DNA from: OLB7 sp966250335
GTDB taxonomy: Bacteria; Bacteroidota; Ignavibacteria; OLB7
DNA: 64,000 nt
Direction of reading: 5' to 3'
Assembly (NCBI GenBank): GCA_966250335.1
Contig: CBINGZ010000025.1
Coordinates: forward strand, 1 to 64,000
In this document: piece by piece, positions 36,958 to 45,343 of the stretch
How the letters are laid out: each line of letters begins with the position of its first letter
Numbering within the stretch: position 1 is the first letter of the stretch
Program-made: the position numbers and the translations under genes
Notes under the pieces: model-generated
The model's input: the letters and a program-made list of their open reading frames with translations, nothing else
The model's database searches: none
Told to the model about the DNA's origin: nothing

Positions 36958-37578
36958 TCAATCCTTCGTGACGGCCCGCCACATATACCAGGCGCCGATG
37001 GTGCGGTAGGGGGCCCAGTTGTTCCCGGCGGCCAGCTCCTCCACGGCGCGGGGGGTCGGCGGTTCCGGCAGACCGTAGGCGAGCTGCACACCGTTCCGCA
37101 CGCCGAGATCTCCCGTGGGAAGCACATCCAGCCGGCCGAGCGAGAAGATGAGGAACATGTGGGCGGTCCAGGTTCCGATCCCCTTGACGGCCGTCAGATC
37201 GGTGATCACACGATCGTCGGGCTGCATGGCGATCGTCGCCAGATCGAGCCTGCGGTCGAGGACATGCCCGGTGAGCGACCGCAGGTAGGAGAGCTTCTGC
37301 GGCGATATCCCCGCCCCGCGAAGGAGCTCGTCCGGCACCGCCGCTATCACCTCCGGAGTGAATTCACCACGTACCGCCTCCGAGAATTTCCTGAGGATGC
37401 TCTCCGCCGCCTTCCCCGTGATCTGCTGGTAGATGATGGAGCGGACAAGCTGCGGGTAATAGTCGTCGTGCGGACGAAAGTCGGGCGCCCTGTGCGCCTT
37501 GACGAGCCCCCGGATCACAGGGTCGCGACGCGAGAGCGTGCGGATTCCTTTCGCGAGATCTTCTTCGAATGTGGACAT
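36958..37578 (-). CDS. DNA-3-methyladenine glycosylase II (AlkA-like, HhH-GPD)
   Basis: The start at 37578 gives 206 residues. The fold shows YYPQLVRSIIYQQITGKAAE, the helix-hairpin-helix LTAVKGIGTWTAHMFL (128-143), and the catalytic aspartate D157 in VLPTGDLGVRNGVQ. It removes alkylated bases (such as 3-methyladenine) by base excision. There is no N-terminal AlkA extra domain, so it is of the short AlkA2/MAG type. Confidence 0.92.
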   Translation of the reverse strand: MSTFEEDLAKGIRTLSRRDPVIRGLVKAHRAPDFRPHDDYYPQLVRSIIYQQITGKAAESILRKFSEAVRGEFTPEVIAAVPDELLRGAGISPQKLSYLRSLTGHVLDRRLDLATIAMQPDDRVITDLTAVKGIGTWTAHMFLIFSLGRLDVLPTGDLGVRNGVQLAYGLPEPPTPRAVEELAAGNNWAPYRTIGAWYMWRAVTKD

Positions 37579-37607
37579 GAATAAATATCGGGTTTCGATC
37601 CGGCCTC

Positions 37608-39065
37608 TCAACGCCTCGTCAACACTATCGTAACGCGACGGTTGCGCTGGCGGCCGGCCTCGGTGTCGTTGCGGGCGATCGGGACCGATTTTCCGTACCC
37701 CTTGACGGTGATCCGCCGCTCGGCCACCCCGCGCGCCACAAGCGCCGTCCGGATCGCCGCGGCGCGCTGCTCGGAGAGAAGCTGGTTCCGCTCGTCGGTT
37801 CCTTCCGACGACGTGTGCCCCTGCACAAGGATCTCGCGGCGCGGGTACTCCTTCATGTAGTCGGCAAGCGCGTCGAGCGCCGGGTCGGAGGTCGGGAGCA
37901 GGTCGGCCGAATTGTAGGCGAAGTAGATATGATCGACCGGGAGCGTATCGGAGGTGAGGGGGCCGCCGGCACCGCCGCCATACGGAGTCCTCCCCGACTT
38001 CAGCGTGTTGTACTCGATCGTCCCCACGACCGACGACCGGGCGCCGGGGGGGTTCAGGGAGACGCTTGCGATATGTCGTCCGTCGGCATCGATCGGCTTG
38101 TAGCTGATCAGATAGTAGTTCTGCAGACTGCGATAGATATCCTCGAAGATCGCCTTGAAGTCGTCGGCCGATTCGGTCTGGTAGAACTTCCCGCCGCTGT
38201 AGGTGGAGAGGTCGACCAGAACCTGCCTGTTGACGGCGCCGAACGCCACCGTGAATATCGGAATATTGTGCTGTTTGTTGAAGCCCAGGAGCGCGAAGTC
38301 GTCGATGGTGCTGGCGTTGTCCTCACCGTCGGTAAAGAGGATCAGGGCGCGGGGATTCTCCGCCGGGGCGTTCATGATCTGCTCGCCGCCGAGCTTCGCC
38401 GCCGAATACATCGCGGTGTACTCTCCGAATCCCTGGAGTCCCGTGCCGAACTTCTTCACCAGCTCCTCGGTCGAGTTGGTGGCCGGGGAGGCGAGCTTGG
38501 GCTTGCTGTCGAACTTGACGACGGCGATCCTGTCGGTCGGCTTCTTGAGCCTGACGAACCCGACGGCGGCCTGTTCCAGCAGCCCGATGTTCGTCCCCAT
38601 CGTCCCGGAATAGTCGAGCACCAGCGCGATCTCGTTCGGGACGGCGTCGAGTTCGCTGAACTCGCGCACGGAGAAATCGCGGATCGGCTCCGGGAGCCCG
38701 TCGACGCCGACCTGTTCGGTCAGGCCGTTCCAGATGGCGCGGTAGTCTCCCCCTCCCTCGTAATGGGGGGGAGCAAGGTTGGTGATCAGATATCCCTCGG
38801 TATCGTAGACGCGGACGTAGAGGCGGATCGAATCGGGATAATGGTCGGTCACGACCCTCCACGGCTCCACCTTGAGCCGCGAGGGATCGGCGTCGGAGAT
38901 CGATTTGATCCCCTTCATATAGATCTGCCGGGAAGCGGCCGCCGCTTCCGCCTCGGTGCGATCCAGGTCGATGACCGGCCTCACCGATTCATCGAACGAT
39001 TTACAGGAGGCGAGACCGACGGCGAGGGCCACGGTCCCGAGAAGAGCCAGGGTTGATAGTCTCAT
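37608..39065 (-). CDS. VWA-domain lipoprotein with C-terminal OmpA domain
   Basis: The start at 39065 gives a lipoprotein signal (MRLSTLALLG, lipobox LASC with Cys21). A von Willebrand A domain with the metal-site motif LVLDYSGTMGT (D151, S153, T155) and later LILFTDGEDNAST follows. The C-terminal OmpA-like domain (about 385-485) carries LVQGHTSSEGTDERNQLLSE and RQRNRRVTIVLTR, which binds peptidoglycan. Together this makes an outer-membrane lipoprotein that holds onto the wall and displays a ligand-binding VWA domain. The ligand is unknown. Confidence 0.92.
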   Translation of the reverse strand: MRLSTLALLGTVALAVGLASCKSFDESVRPVIDLDRTEAEAAAASRQIYMKGIKSISDADPSRLKVEPWRVVTDHYPDSIRLYVRVYDTEGYLITNLAPPHYEGGGDYRAIWNGLTEQVGVDGLPEPIRDFSVREFSELDAVPNEIALVLDYSGTMGTNIGLLEQAAVGFVRLKKPTDRIAVVKFDSKPKLASPATNSTEELVKKFGTGLQGFGEYTAMYSAAKLGGEQIMNAPAENPRALILFTDGEDNASTIDDFALLGFNKQHNIPIFTVAFGAVNRQVLVDLSTYSGGKFYQTESADDFKAIFEDIYRSLQNYYLISYKPIDADGRHIASVSLNPPGARSSVVGTIEYNTLKSGRTPYGGGAGGPLTSDTLPVDHIYFAYNSADLLPTSDPALDALADYMKEYPRREILVQGHTSSEGTDERNQLLSEQRAAAIRTALVARGVAERRITVKGYGKSVPIARNDTEAGRQRNRRVTIVLTRR

Positions 39066-39352
39066 GCCTGATATATGCGAGTGCGGAAAGAGCATGCCGC
39101 GAACGAATTTAGGAACGATTATCCTAACAATGCGCCGACCGGACAAGGCAATCCACGATCACCGCCGCAACGGATTGTGGCGCGGCCCCTCTGTTACGCC
39201 TTGAATCTCCCGGGAAACGCCCCTTCCGGCCGCGTATCGGGGGAGGTGACGCTCTCTGTCGCGGTTTCTTTTCTTCGCCGTTACGATGAAATGACGTAGC
39301 TTCTACGCTTACCAAACAGACGCATTTTTCGATTGCGCTAGCTCCATGCCGT

Positions 39353-40321
39353 ATGAAAGCCTTCGTTCGTGAGATGGGTGAAGTCAACGAGCACACTATG
39401 CTGTCGGCCGCGCTGGAGGCGCGTCTGGCGAACCTCGAATCGCTGATCGGGGATCTGCATGAATGGATGCGCTCGGAGCAGGTGGCTTCCCTCCCCGGTC
39501 CCTTCCAGCGGCTCTATTCCCATCTGATCTCGAACGATTTCGAACGCCGTTACGCGGCGCAGCTCACCCGTTCCCTCTTTCAGTCGATCGGGGCGGGGGA
39601 TGTGACCGACGAGGAACTGAACGCCGCCGCGTCGCAGGAGATCGACGGCGAGATCGAGAGAATGGAGGAATCGCTCCCCGGAATCGTCCGCCGGAGCTCC
39701 GGCGAGAGGCCGTACGTTCTGGCTCTGGTCGGCCCTTCCGGGGCCGGAAAGACCACCATGATGTACAAGCTCGCCGTCCGGGCCGTTCTCTCCTTCGATC
39801 TGCGGGTCAAGATCATCTCCAGCGACACCTACAAGATAGGTTCGGTGGAAGGGGTCCAGACGATCGCCGATATCCTCCAGGTCCCGTTCGGCATCGCCTT
39901 CGAGGCGGCCGAGGTGTCGTCGCTGATCGGAAGCGCCGAGACCGATCTGGTGATCCTCGACACCGCCGGCCGCTCCGACCGCGCCTCGCGCGAGGAGCTG
40001 TCGGAGTTCATCGCGGCGGCCCGGCCGGACGAGATTCATCTGGTCCTCTCGGCAACGATGAGCCAGCGGGCGATCCAGGAGACGGCGGCGCTCTTCCTGG
40101 GGGAACGGATCAGGTACGTGACCTTCACCAAGCTGGACGAGGCGCCGTCGTTCGGCGGGATGATCTCCTCTCTCAAGTGGATGGGGCTCCCGCTCGGCTA
40201 TCTCTCCAGCGGGACGATGATCCCCGACGATCTTCTCCCCTCGCACGAGGTCCCGATGGGATCATGGGCGATCGACGGGGTTGCGGTGACGACACCGAAC
40301 CTGAACGGCCAGCACGTGTAG
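39353..40321 (+). CDS. FlhF-like SRP-family GTPase
   Basis: The 322-residue protein has the SRP-GTPase NG domain: P-loop GPSGAGKTT at 127-135, DTYKIGSVEGVQTIADIL, DTAGRSDR from residue 203, and a later FTKLDEA. It is neither Ffh (no M domain) nor FtsY. An acidic N-terminal region of about 115 residues precedes it. FlhF places flagella or pili at the cell pole, yet no flagellar gene is near. It is 10 bp upstream of a large membrane protein that resembles a polar hub. An in-frame start further downstream is possible. Confidence 0.82.
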   Translation: MKAFVREMGEVNEHTMLSAALEARLANLESLIGDLHEWMRSEQVASLPGPFQRLYSHLISNDFERRYAAQLTRSLFQSIGAGDVTDEELNAAASQEIDGEIERMEESLPGIVRRSSGERPYVLALVGPSGAGKTTMMYKLAVRAVLSFDLRVKIISSDTYKIGSVEGVQTIADILQVPFGIAFEAAEVSSLIGSAETDLVILDTAGRSDRASREELSEFIAAARPDEIHLVLSATMSQRAIQETAALFLGERIRYVTFTKLDEAPSFGGMISSLKWMGLPLGYLSSGTMIPDDLLPSHEVPMGSWAIDGVAVTTPNLNGQHV

Positions 40322-40331
40322 CATACATCCG

Positions 40332-41849
40332 ATGGCACCTTCCTTCATGACAACCCGTTCCCTCCGGGGGCCTTCGCTGCGGAGACTCCTCTCCCTCCCC
40401 GTTCTGCTCCTGGCGGCCGTCGGCATGGCCGCGGCGGCAGGCGTCGAGGGGGCACGCTGGAGCCGCGGCGAATATATCGTGGAGTTCAGCGACAGCGTCG
40501 GCTACTCGGTCGACGTCGGCGCGAGCGACTCCACGCAGCTCGTGGTGAGGATCAACGGCGCGGACCCGGCGGCGATCCCCTCGCGGACGGCATTGCAGCG
40601 GGGACCGCGCGGAAGCGAGGCGGCCCTGACACGGACGCCGGAAGGGGGTCTGCGGCTCACGATCCGGTTCCGGGAACGCCGGGGCTACTCGATCCTCTGG
40701 CGCCCCTACTCCCACCGCCTGATCGTCCATACGTTCGACTGGAACAGACTGCCGTACGCCCAGGAGCAGTACCACAAGGGACTGCTGGCGCTTGAGGGAG
40801 GGATGACCCGACAGGCCGAGGAGCTGCTGGCCGTGGCATTCGCCACCGGCGAGGAACGGGCGGGGTCGGTGCTGGGAGTCCATTACGCCCGCCGGGGGAA
40901 GGATTCGCTCGCGGCCCGCTACCTTGGGCGCGCGATCGACGAGGATGACCGCGCGGCCCTGGCCGAGATCGAGGGTCGCCCGCAGGGCGCGAAAGCGAGG
41001 GGCTCGACCGACACGGCCGACCACCGGGAAGGAGGCGACGGAGCGGCCGGCTACGACGACGGAGCCTTCGAGGATCGATCGAACCCCGAGGATCATGTCG
41101 CCGACGGAAGATGGCCGGACGGTTCGAACGGAGACGGTTCTCAATCACCCCAAGCCGATACAGGGCTCAATCTGTCCACACTTTCAGACTGGCGTACCAT
41201 TGCGAGCATCGCGGTGGCGCTGATGACGTTCATTGTGATTCTGGTCTTCCTCTTCCGTCGTAATGCGAGCAAGGCGCAGCGTGAGGGGGCGAAGGGAGCT
41301 GTTCAGGAGACACCGCAGGGATCGCGCGATTACCGCGTGGTGCCGTCAACACCGGCAGTGCCGGAGCAGAGCCGGGAGAAGGCCCCGGAGACGATACCGG
41401 TGCAGCGCCCGGCCGCCTCGGAGGTCGTCGCGCCGGTTGCGGCTCCGGTCGTGGAGCCGCCGGCAGCTCCGGTTCAGCCTCCGGTCGTCGCCGAGGTCGA
41501 GCCTGTCACGGTGCAGGAGAAGGCGCCGGTGATCGAGGAGAGGCCCGTGCCGGCGCCGGTTCCGCAGGAGACCGCGCCGGTGCGCGAAACGCCGATCGAA
41601 GCCGCGGCGCCTGCCGTGGATGAAGAGAAAGCGCCTGCCGCAAGCACCAGGCTCGTATCGACCCAGGCCGCCGAGCTTCAGCGACGGATGGAGTCGGCAC
41701 GCACGGGGGCCGCAACGCCGGCCGACGACGAATCGACGGTCTCCGAAGCCCGGCGCCTCAACGTCTCGCGCGACAACATCGAATTACGACGCAGAATGAG
41801 CGACCTCCGCAGGAAGCTGGACCAGCCGGCCGACACGTGGGAGAAGTAG
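40332..41849 (+). CDS. Bitopic membrane protein with AMIN-like periplasmic domain and Pro-rich cytoplasmic tail (FimV/HubP-like)
   Basis: The 505-residue protein has a signal peptide (about 15-37) and an AMIN-like beta-rich segment (about 40-135). Helical repeat-like sequence follows (EQYHKGLLALEGGMTRQAEE), then an acidic linker and one membrane segment at about 287-308. The C-terminal ~195 residues are rich in Pro, Val, Ala and Glu. The layout of periplasmic domain, single TM and disordered acidic tail is like FimV/HubP polar landmark proteins. The FlhF-like gene is 10 bp upstream, so they are likely cotranscribed. No LysM domain is seen, so the match is architectural only. Confidence 0.72.
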   Translation: MAPSFMTTRSLRGPSLRRLLSLPVLLLAAVGMAAAAGVEGARWSRGEYIVEFSDSVGYSVDVGASDSTQLVVRINGADPAAIPSRTALQRGPRGSEAALTRTPEGGLRLTIRFRERRGYSILWRPYSHRLIVHTFDWNRLPYAQEQYHKGLLALEGGMTRQAEELLAVAFATGEERAGSVLGVHYARRGKDSLAARYLGRAIDEDDRAALAEIEGRPQGAKARGSTDTADHREGGDGAAGYDDGAFEDRSNPEDHVADGRWPDGSNGDGSQSPQADTGLNLSTLSDWRTIASIAVALMTFIVILVFLFRRNASKAQREGAKGAVQETPQGSRDYRVVPSTPAVPEQSREKAPETIPVQRPAASEVVAPVAAPVVEPPAAPVQPPVVAEVEPVTVQEKAPVIEERPVPAPVPQETAPVRETPIEAAAPAVDEEKAPAASTRLVSTQAAELQRRMESARTGAATPADDESTVSEARRLNVSRDNIELRRRMSDLRRKLDQPADTWEK

Positions 41850-41895
41850 AGGGATAACAGGCGGATCGCCCGGGGCTCTTCCTCATCGACGACGA

Positions 41896-41975
41896 GAAGA
41901 ATGGTACGCCCCTTCAGGGCTTGAAGAAATGTGAGATCGCGCCGTGGCTACAAATGGGTGCTCCCTTCGGGAGCC
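41896..41975. repeat. Interspersed mosaic palindromic element, copy C (right half only)
   Basis: Only the right half of the palindromic element is present: GAAGAATGGTACGCCCCTTC (inner arm) and GCTACAAATGGGTGCTCCC (outer arm). The left half is absent because the plus-strand gene ends at 41849, about 47 bp upstream. The gene on the other side (42143) is convergent. Confidence 0.85.
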
Positions 41976-42032
41976 TTTACACGGAGTGGCCGGAATTTTT
42001 CGGCATTCATTCGATCGGACCAACGCTCGACA

Positions 42033-42116
42033 ATGGTCACGACGCTTTCCATACTCTGGACCGCGGTTCTGCTGATAGGGGCGATCCTGCTGCTGAGGAT
42101 ATCGCAGCGCGACTGA
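42033..42116 (+). CDS. Possible 27-residue single-span membrane peptide
   Basis: An ATG at 42033 opens a 27-codon frame, MVTTLSILWTAVLLIGAILL followed by LRISQRD. It is a clean transmembrane segment with a positive end, as in small bacterial membrane proteins. There is no Shine-Dalgarno and nothing else supports translation. Confidence 0.25.
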   Translation: MVTTLSILWTAVLLIGAILLLRISQRD

Positions 42117-42127
42117 TGGAGGTCACC

Positions 42128-42165
42128 CCACCTCGCGCCGCCTCAATCGAGGCGGCGCGAGGTGG
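42128..42165. terminator. Perfect 17-bp hairpin overlapping the stop codon of a DUF6263-like gene
   Basis: Arms CCACCTCGCGCCGCCTC (42128-42144) and its complement (42149-42165) are perfectly paired around loop AATC. It contains the last codons and stop of the minus-strand gene. There is no T-run on either strand, so it may be a termination, pausing or mRNA-stability structure. Confidence 0.6.
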
Positions 42166-43102
42166 TCGTGGTCTTGCTTTTCATATCGATCGGGACCTGC
42201 TGCGACTTCGCCATGCCGGCGGCGGCGCTGTCGAGTTCGATCTCCATCGTCCCGGAGACATCCTGCGTGATCGTGCTCGCCATGATCCACCCGTTCCGGG
42301 TATCCACCGTCATGTTTCCCTGCTGCTTTCCGGTGATCGAATAGTTGATCTTCATGCCGACCAGTTCGATCGGCCCCGTTTCGGAGTTCCTCGATATATC
42401 GGAGGCCACCTCCACATCGGCCGTATCTCCTTCCAGCTTCTTCAGCTTGTAGGTGGTGTTGATCGTCATCGGCGTCCCCACCGAGAGGGCTGTTCTCTTG
42501 ACCCAGACGTCGCCGACCGCGACCGGCTTGTCGGGATAGATCGCGAGCGAACGTTCCATCGTCTCGATCATGCTCTTCTCGCTGAAGAGGGAGCGAAGGC
42601 TGTGCTCGATCATGGCGCGCGTCTCCGGATAGGAATCGGCGACCTTGCTGATGATGTTCTGGAGCATGATGTCGAGCCCGGTCACCTGGCGGACATGCCC
42701 GTCCGGCCCGATCCTCACGGTGAACGTCTGTCCCACGATCGCCGCCCATCCGAGAGCGATCTCCGGAGGGGCCGCGGTGTCGGCGGAGCTGTAGGCGACC
42801 CGCGACCCGTTCCCCTCCTGCACAAACGACACGGAATCGTACGTAACCCGCATCAGCGCCGTGCCGGAGGAGTCGACATTCTCCACCGCATAGATCGCAC
42901 CGAGCCCCACCGACTGCTGCACGTGCTGCGGCCCCGCCGTCGTCTGCTGGGTCACCGACTGTTCGGTAAGCCTCCACTCCCGCACCCGCAGCCCCTTTTC
43001 GGGGGCGAGCTTCAGGGTGACGGCGTCCCCCGGACCGTCGGAACATCCGACGGCGATCAGGGCGGAAAGAGCGAGAAGAACGAAACGTGTTGTCCGGATC
43101 AT
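42143..43102 (-). CDS. DUF6263-like lipoprotein
   Basis: The 319-residue protein has a lipoprotein signal (LIAVGC, Cys20). The body is beta-rich, with motifs such as MTINTTYKLKKLEGDTADVE and MKINYSITGKQQGNMTVDTR. A very similar paralogue precedes it at 43158. The DUF6263 family is mostly Bacteroidota and uncharacterised. Its outer-membrane location is inferred from the lipobox. The two genes are about 55 bp apart, so likely one operon. Confidence 0.8.
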   Translation of the reverse strand: MIRTTRFVLLALSALIAVGCSDGPGDAVTLKLAPEKGLRVREWRLTEQSVTQQTTAGPQHVQQSVGLGAIYAVENVDSSGTALMRVTYDSVSFVQEGNGSRVAYSSADTAAPPEIALGWAAIVGQTFTVRIGPDGHVRQVTGLDIMLQNIISKVADSYPETRAMIEHSLRSLFSEKSMIETMERSLAIYPDKPVAVGDVWVKRTALSVGTPMTINTTYKLKKLEGDTADVEVASDISRNSETGPIELVGMKINYSITGKQQGNMTVDTRNGWIMASTITQDVSGTMEIELDSAAAGMAKSQQVPIDMKSKTTTTSRRLD

Positions 43103-43157
43103 ATATCGACCTTGATGAACGAACGGATGGAGAGACCGCAGGCGCGCGGCCCCATCC

Positions 43158-44159
43158 CTACTGGGCCCAGGAACGTGTACGGATCGTGGTCACATCGGTC
43201 AGCGGGCTCTCGTAGATGATACGCGAGTTCGCTTCATCGAACACCTGCATGCGCCCGGTGAACTCCCGGCGGATCATGCTCGACATGTTCCATCCGGTGG
43301 CACGGTTCACCTCGATCGTTCCGCTCTGCGTGCCGCTGATCTCGTAATGGAGCCGTACACCCGGCTGATCGAACTTGCGCGCCTTGTGGTTGTTACCCAC
43401 AATCGACTTCTCCTCCAGCACCATTCTCCCGTCGTTCTCCATCCGGACGAGGGTGTAGGTGGTGTTGAGCGTCAGAGGAACCCCGACGTCGGAGAGATAG
43501 TTCCGGGTCCAGGTGTCGCCGACCTTCACCGACTTCACCGGCAGGAAGGGAAGCGACTGAAAGATCGTCTCCATCATACTCTCCTCGCTGAGCGTCCGTA
43601 TCAGGACCTGGTCCTGATTGGCGCCGCGCACGCTGTCGCTCCGGTCGATCAGCTTCGCAAGCTGATTGCGGAGCGAGTCGAGCCCCATCAGCCGCCGTAC
43701 GCCCCCGTCCGCCCCCACTTCGAGCCTGATCCCCTTCCCCATGATCTGATGGAACGGGAAGGCGTTCGCCGACCTCCATGTGGAGGTGTCGGTGGAGTTG
43801 TACGAGGAGCGCGCAGTGTCGTTCAGATAGTCGGCGATCACCGAATCATATCGCATAAAGACAATTGCGTTCCCCTTGGCGTCGACGCTCTCCACCAGGA
43901 AATGGTAGTCGATCGTCGTCTCCCGACGCTGCACGAGCTTCTTGTCTCCCCCTTTCTTCTTATCGGGAACCATCTGCGACGTGGTCTGATCCCGATAGAC
44001 CCTCTGGCGGAACGTCATTCCCTTCGTCAGCTTCAGTTTCAGCGCGGTAACGGTGCGCTGCTCCTTGGCATCAGGTTTCGCACCCTGCCGAGGCTGCGCG
44101 GGGAGGGCTACAGTCGCGGCTATGAGAAGGACCGCAATAAGACACAGGCTCATCACCAT
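43158..44159 (-). CDS. DUF6263-like secreted protein
   Basis: The 333-residue protein has a signal peptide (MVMSLCLIAVLLIAATVALP) with no lipobox cysteine, unlike its paralogue downstream. Matching blocks include LTLNTTYTLVRMENDGRMVL and VRLHYEISGTQSGTIEVNR, aligned with the paralogue's LTINTT and MKINYSITGKQQG blocks. This is a tandem duplication in which one copy is lipid-anchored and one is free. Function unknown. Confidence 0.8.
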   Translation of the reverse strand: MVMSLCLIAVLLIAATVALPAQPRQGAKPDAKEQRTVTALKLKLTKGMTFRQRVYRDQTTSQMVPDKKKGGDKKLVQRRETTIDYHFLVESVDAKGNAIVFMRYDSVIADYLNDTARSSYNSTDTSTWRSANAFPFHQIMGKGIRLEVGADGGVRRLMGLDSLRNQLAKLIDRSDSVRGANQDQVLIRTLSEESMMETIFQSLPFLPVKSVKVGDTWTRNYLSDVGVPLTLNTTYTLVRMENDGRMVLEEKSIVGNNHKARKFDQPGVRLHYEISGTQSGTIEVNRATGWNMSSMIRREFTGRMQVFDEANSRIIYESPLTDVTTIRTRSWAQ

Positions 44160-44285
44160 CTGTACGGAATGGTTTGAAAAAATGAAGGAATTGATACAGG
44201 GGGCCTTGCATCATTTTTTAGGGGCTGTAAGTGTTAAGGGACATCCTCGAAAAGCCGCGGTCGCAGGCCGGGGGCTACCAGCGTG

Positions 44286-45248
44286 CTACCGATGCGTATC
44301 CAGTCCAAGCCGTGAACGCAGCAGCGTGTCGGCATTAGAGTGTTTCGACCAGTAATCTGTCGCAAGCATATCTGTTCTGACGGCACGGGTTGTGGCCGTC
44401 CTTCCGAAGTCTGCATACGTTTCGCTCCATCCGACGATCTCGTACGGGAAGCGTTTGATGAAATCTATGGCAAGAGAGCGTTCCCCGCCGTACTCCAATG
44501 TGTACCTGCCGACCTCCCCGAACTTCGGCACCGTGACCGAGGTCATCGAGGCGGTCGCCTCCTCCTCCGCAAGCTGCCTGTGACGGAGCCGGGCGGAAAG
44601 CATCCCCGGAACCGCCCTGATTCTGCCGACCGGAAGGCGCTCGGGCGCCAGCCGCAGTCTGGTCCATACCTCATCCTCCAGCAATACTCCTGCCAGAGTG
44701 TAGTTTCTATCCCCCTCCCGCTCGAAATAGGAGTGTTCCTCCACGGCGAACGAGTCCCGGTTCATCCCGACCAGATTGATCTGTCCGTAGACATGGCCGC
44801 ACCATTCCTGCGCGGAGCTGGAGACCTTCAGGCTTCTGGGATATGTCGCCCGGTCGATCGGCGTGAAGACCGAGCTCATCAGCGAATAGGGATAGAGCCC
44901 CGTGACGAACTTCTTGGTGAAATTCATCTTCAGCACCGACGTGTACTCCCGCCCGGCCGGATCGGACTCCAGCTTGATCTGGCGATCGGTGAGGAAATCC
45001 TCGGTCACGAAGATCAGCACCGCCTCCCCCCTGTGCATCTCGCCGTAGCGGGCCTGTTCCAGTTCGAACCGGTTCAGCTCCCCCTTCCCCGCATACCAGT
45101 AGTCGCGGAACTCATCACTCACCGGCGTCGGCTCGGGCTTCGGTTCCGGCAGCGCCTGCGCGCGCTCGGCTCCGGTGTCGGCCGTACATCCGGCGATCAG
45201 CGCGGCCAGCGCCGCGGGATAGGCATATCGCATCAGGAATATCTTCAT
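44286..45248 (-). CDS. Bacteroidota lipoprotein often labelled 'septum formation inhibitor Maf'
   Basis: The 320-residue lipoprotein (LIAGC, Cys21) has the runs DYWYAGKGELNRFELEQARY, EAVLIFVTEDFLTDRQIKLE and SSSAQEWCGHVYGQINLVGM. These match a Bacteroidota family often named 'septum formation inhibitor Maf'. No nucleotide pyrophosphatase fold of true Maf is present, so I would treat it as an uncharacterised lipoprotein. It is 95 bp downstream of the peptidase gene on the same strand. Confidence 0.75.
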   Translation of the reverse strand: MKIFLMRYAYPAALAALIAGCTADTGAERAQALPEPKPEPTPVSDEFRDYWYAGKGELNRFELEQARYGEMHRGEAVLIFVTEDFLTDRQIKLESDPAGREYTSVLKMNFTKKFVTGLYPYSLMSSVFTPIDRATYPRSLKVSSSAQEWCGHVYGQINLVGMNRDSFAVEEHSYFEREGDRNYTLAGVLLEDEVWTRLRLAPERLPVGRIRAVPGMLSARLRHRQLAEEEATASMTSVTVPKFGEVGRYTLEYGGERSLAIDFIKRFPYEIVGWSETYADFGRTATTRAVRTDMLATDYWSKHSNADTLLRSRLGLDTHR

Positions 45249-45343
45249 ACTGTCACCCCGGTATGAGGTTGAAGGACGCGGGAAGGTTGAACCGTCGGCG
45301 CCGCATCACAATACGATCGATCGACCCGGACCGGCGCACTGCG

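Noticed and set aside
44286..45248. True Maf septum inhibitor
   Set aside because: The name is common for this family, but the sequence is a lipoprotein without the Maf nucleotide pyrophosphatase motifs.
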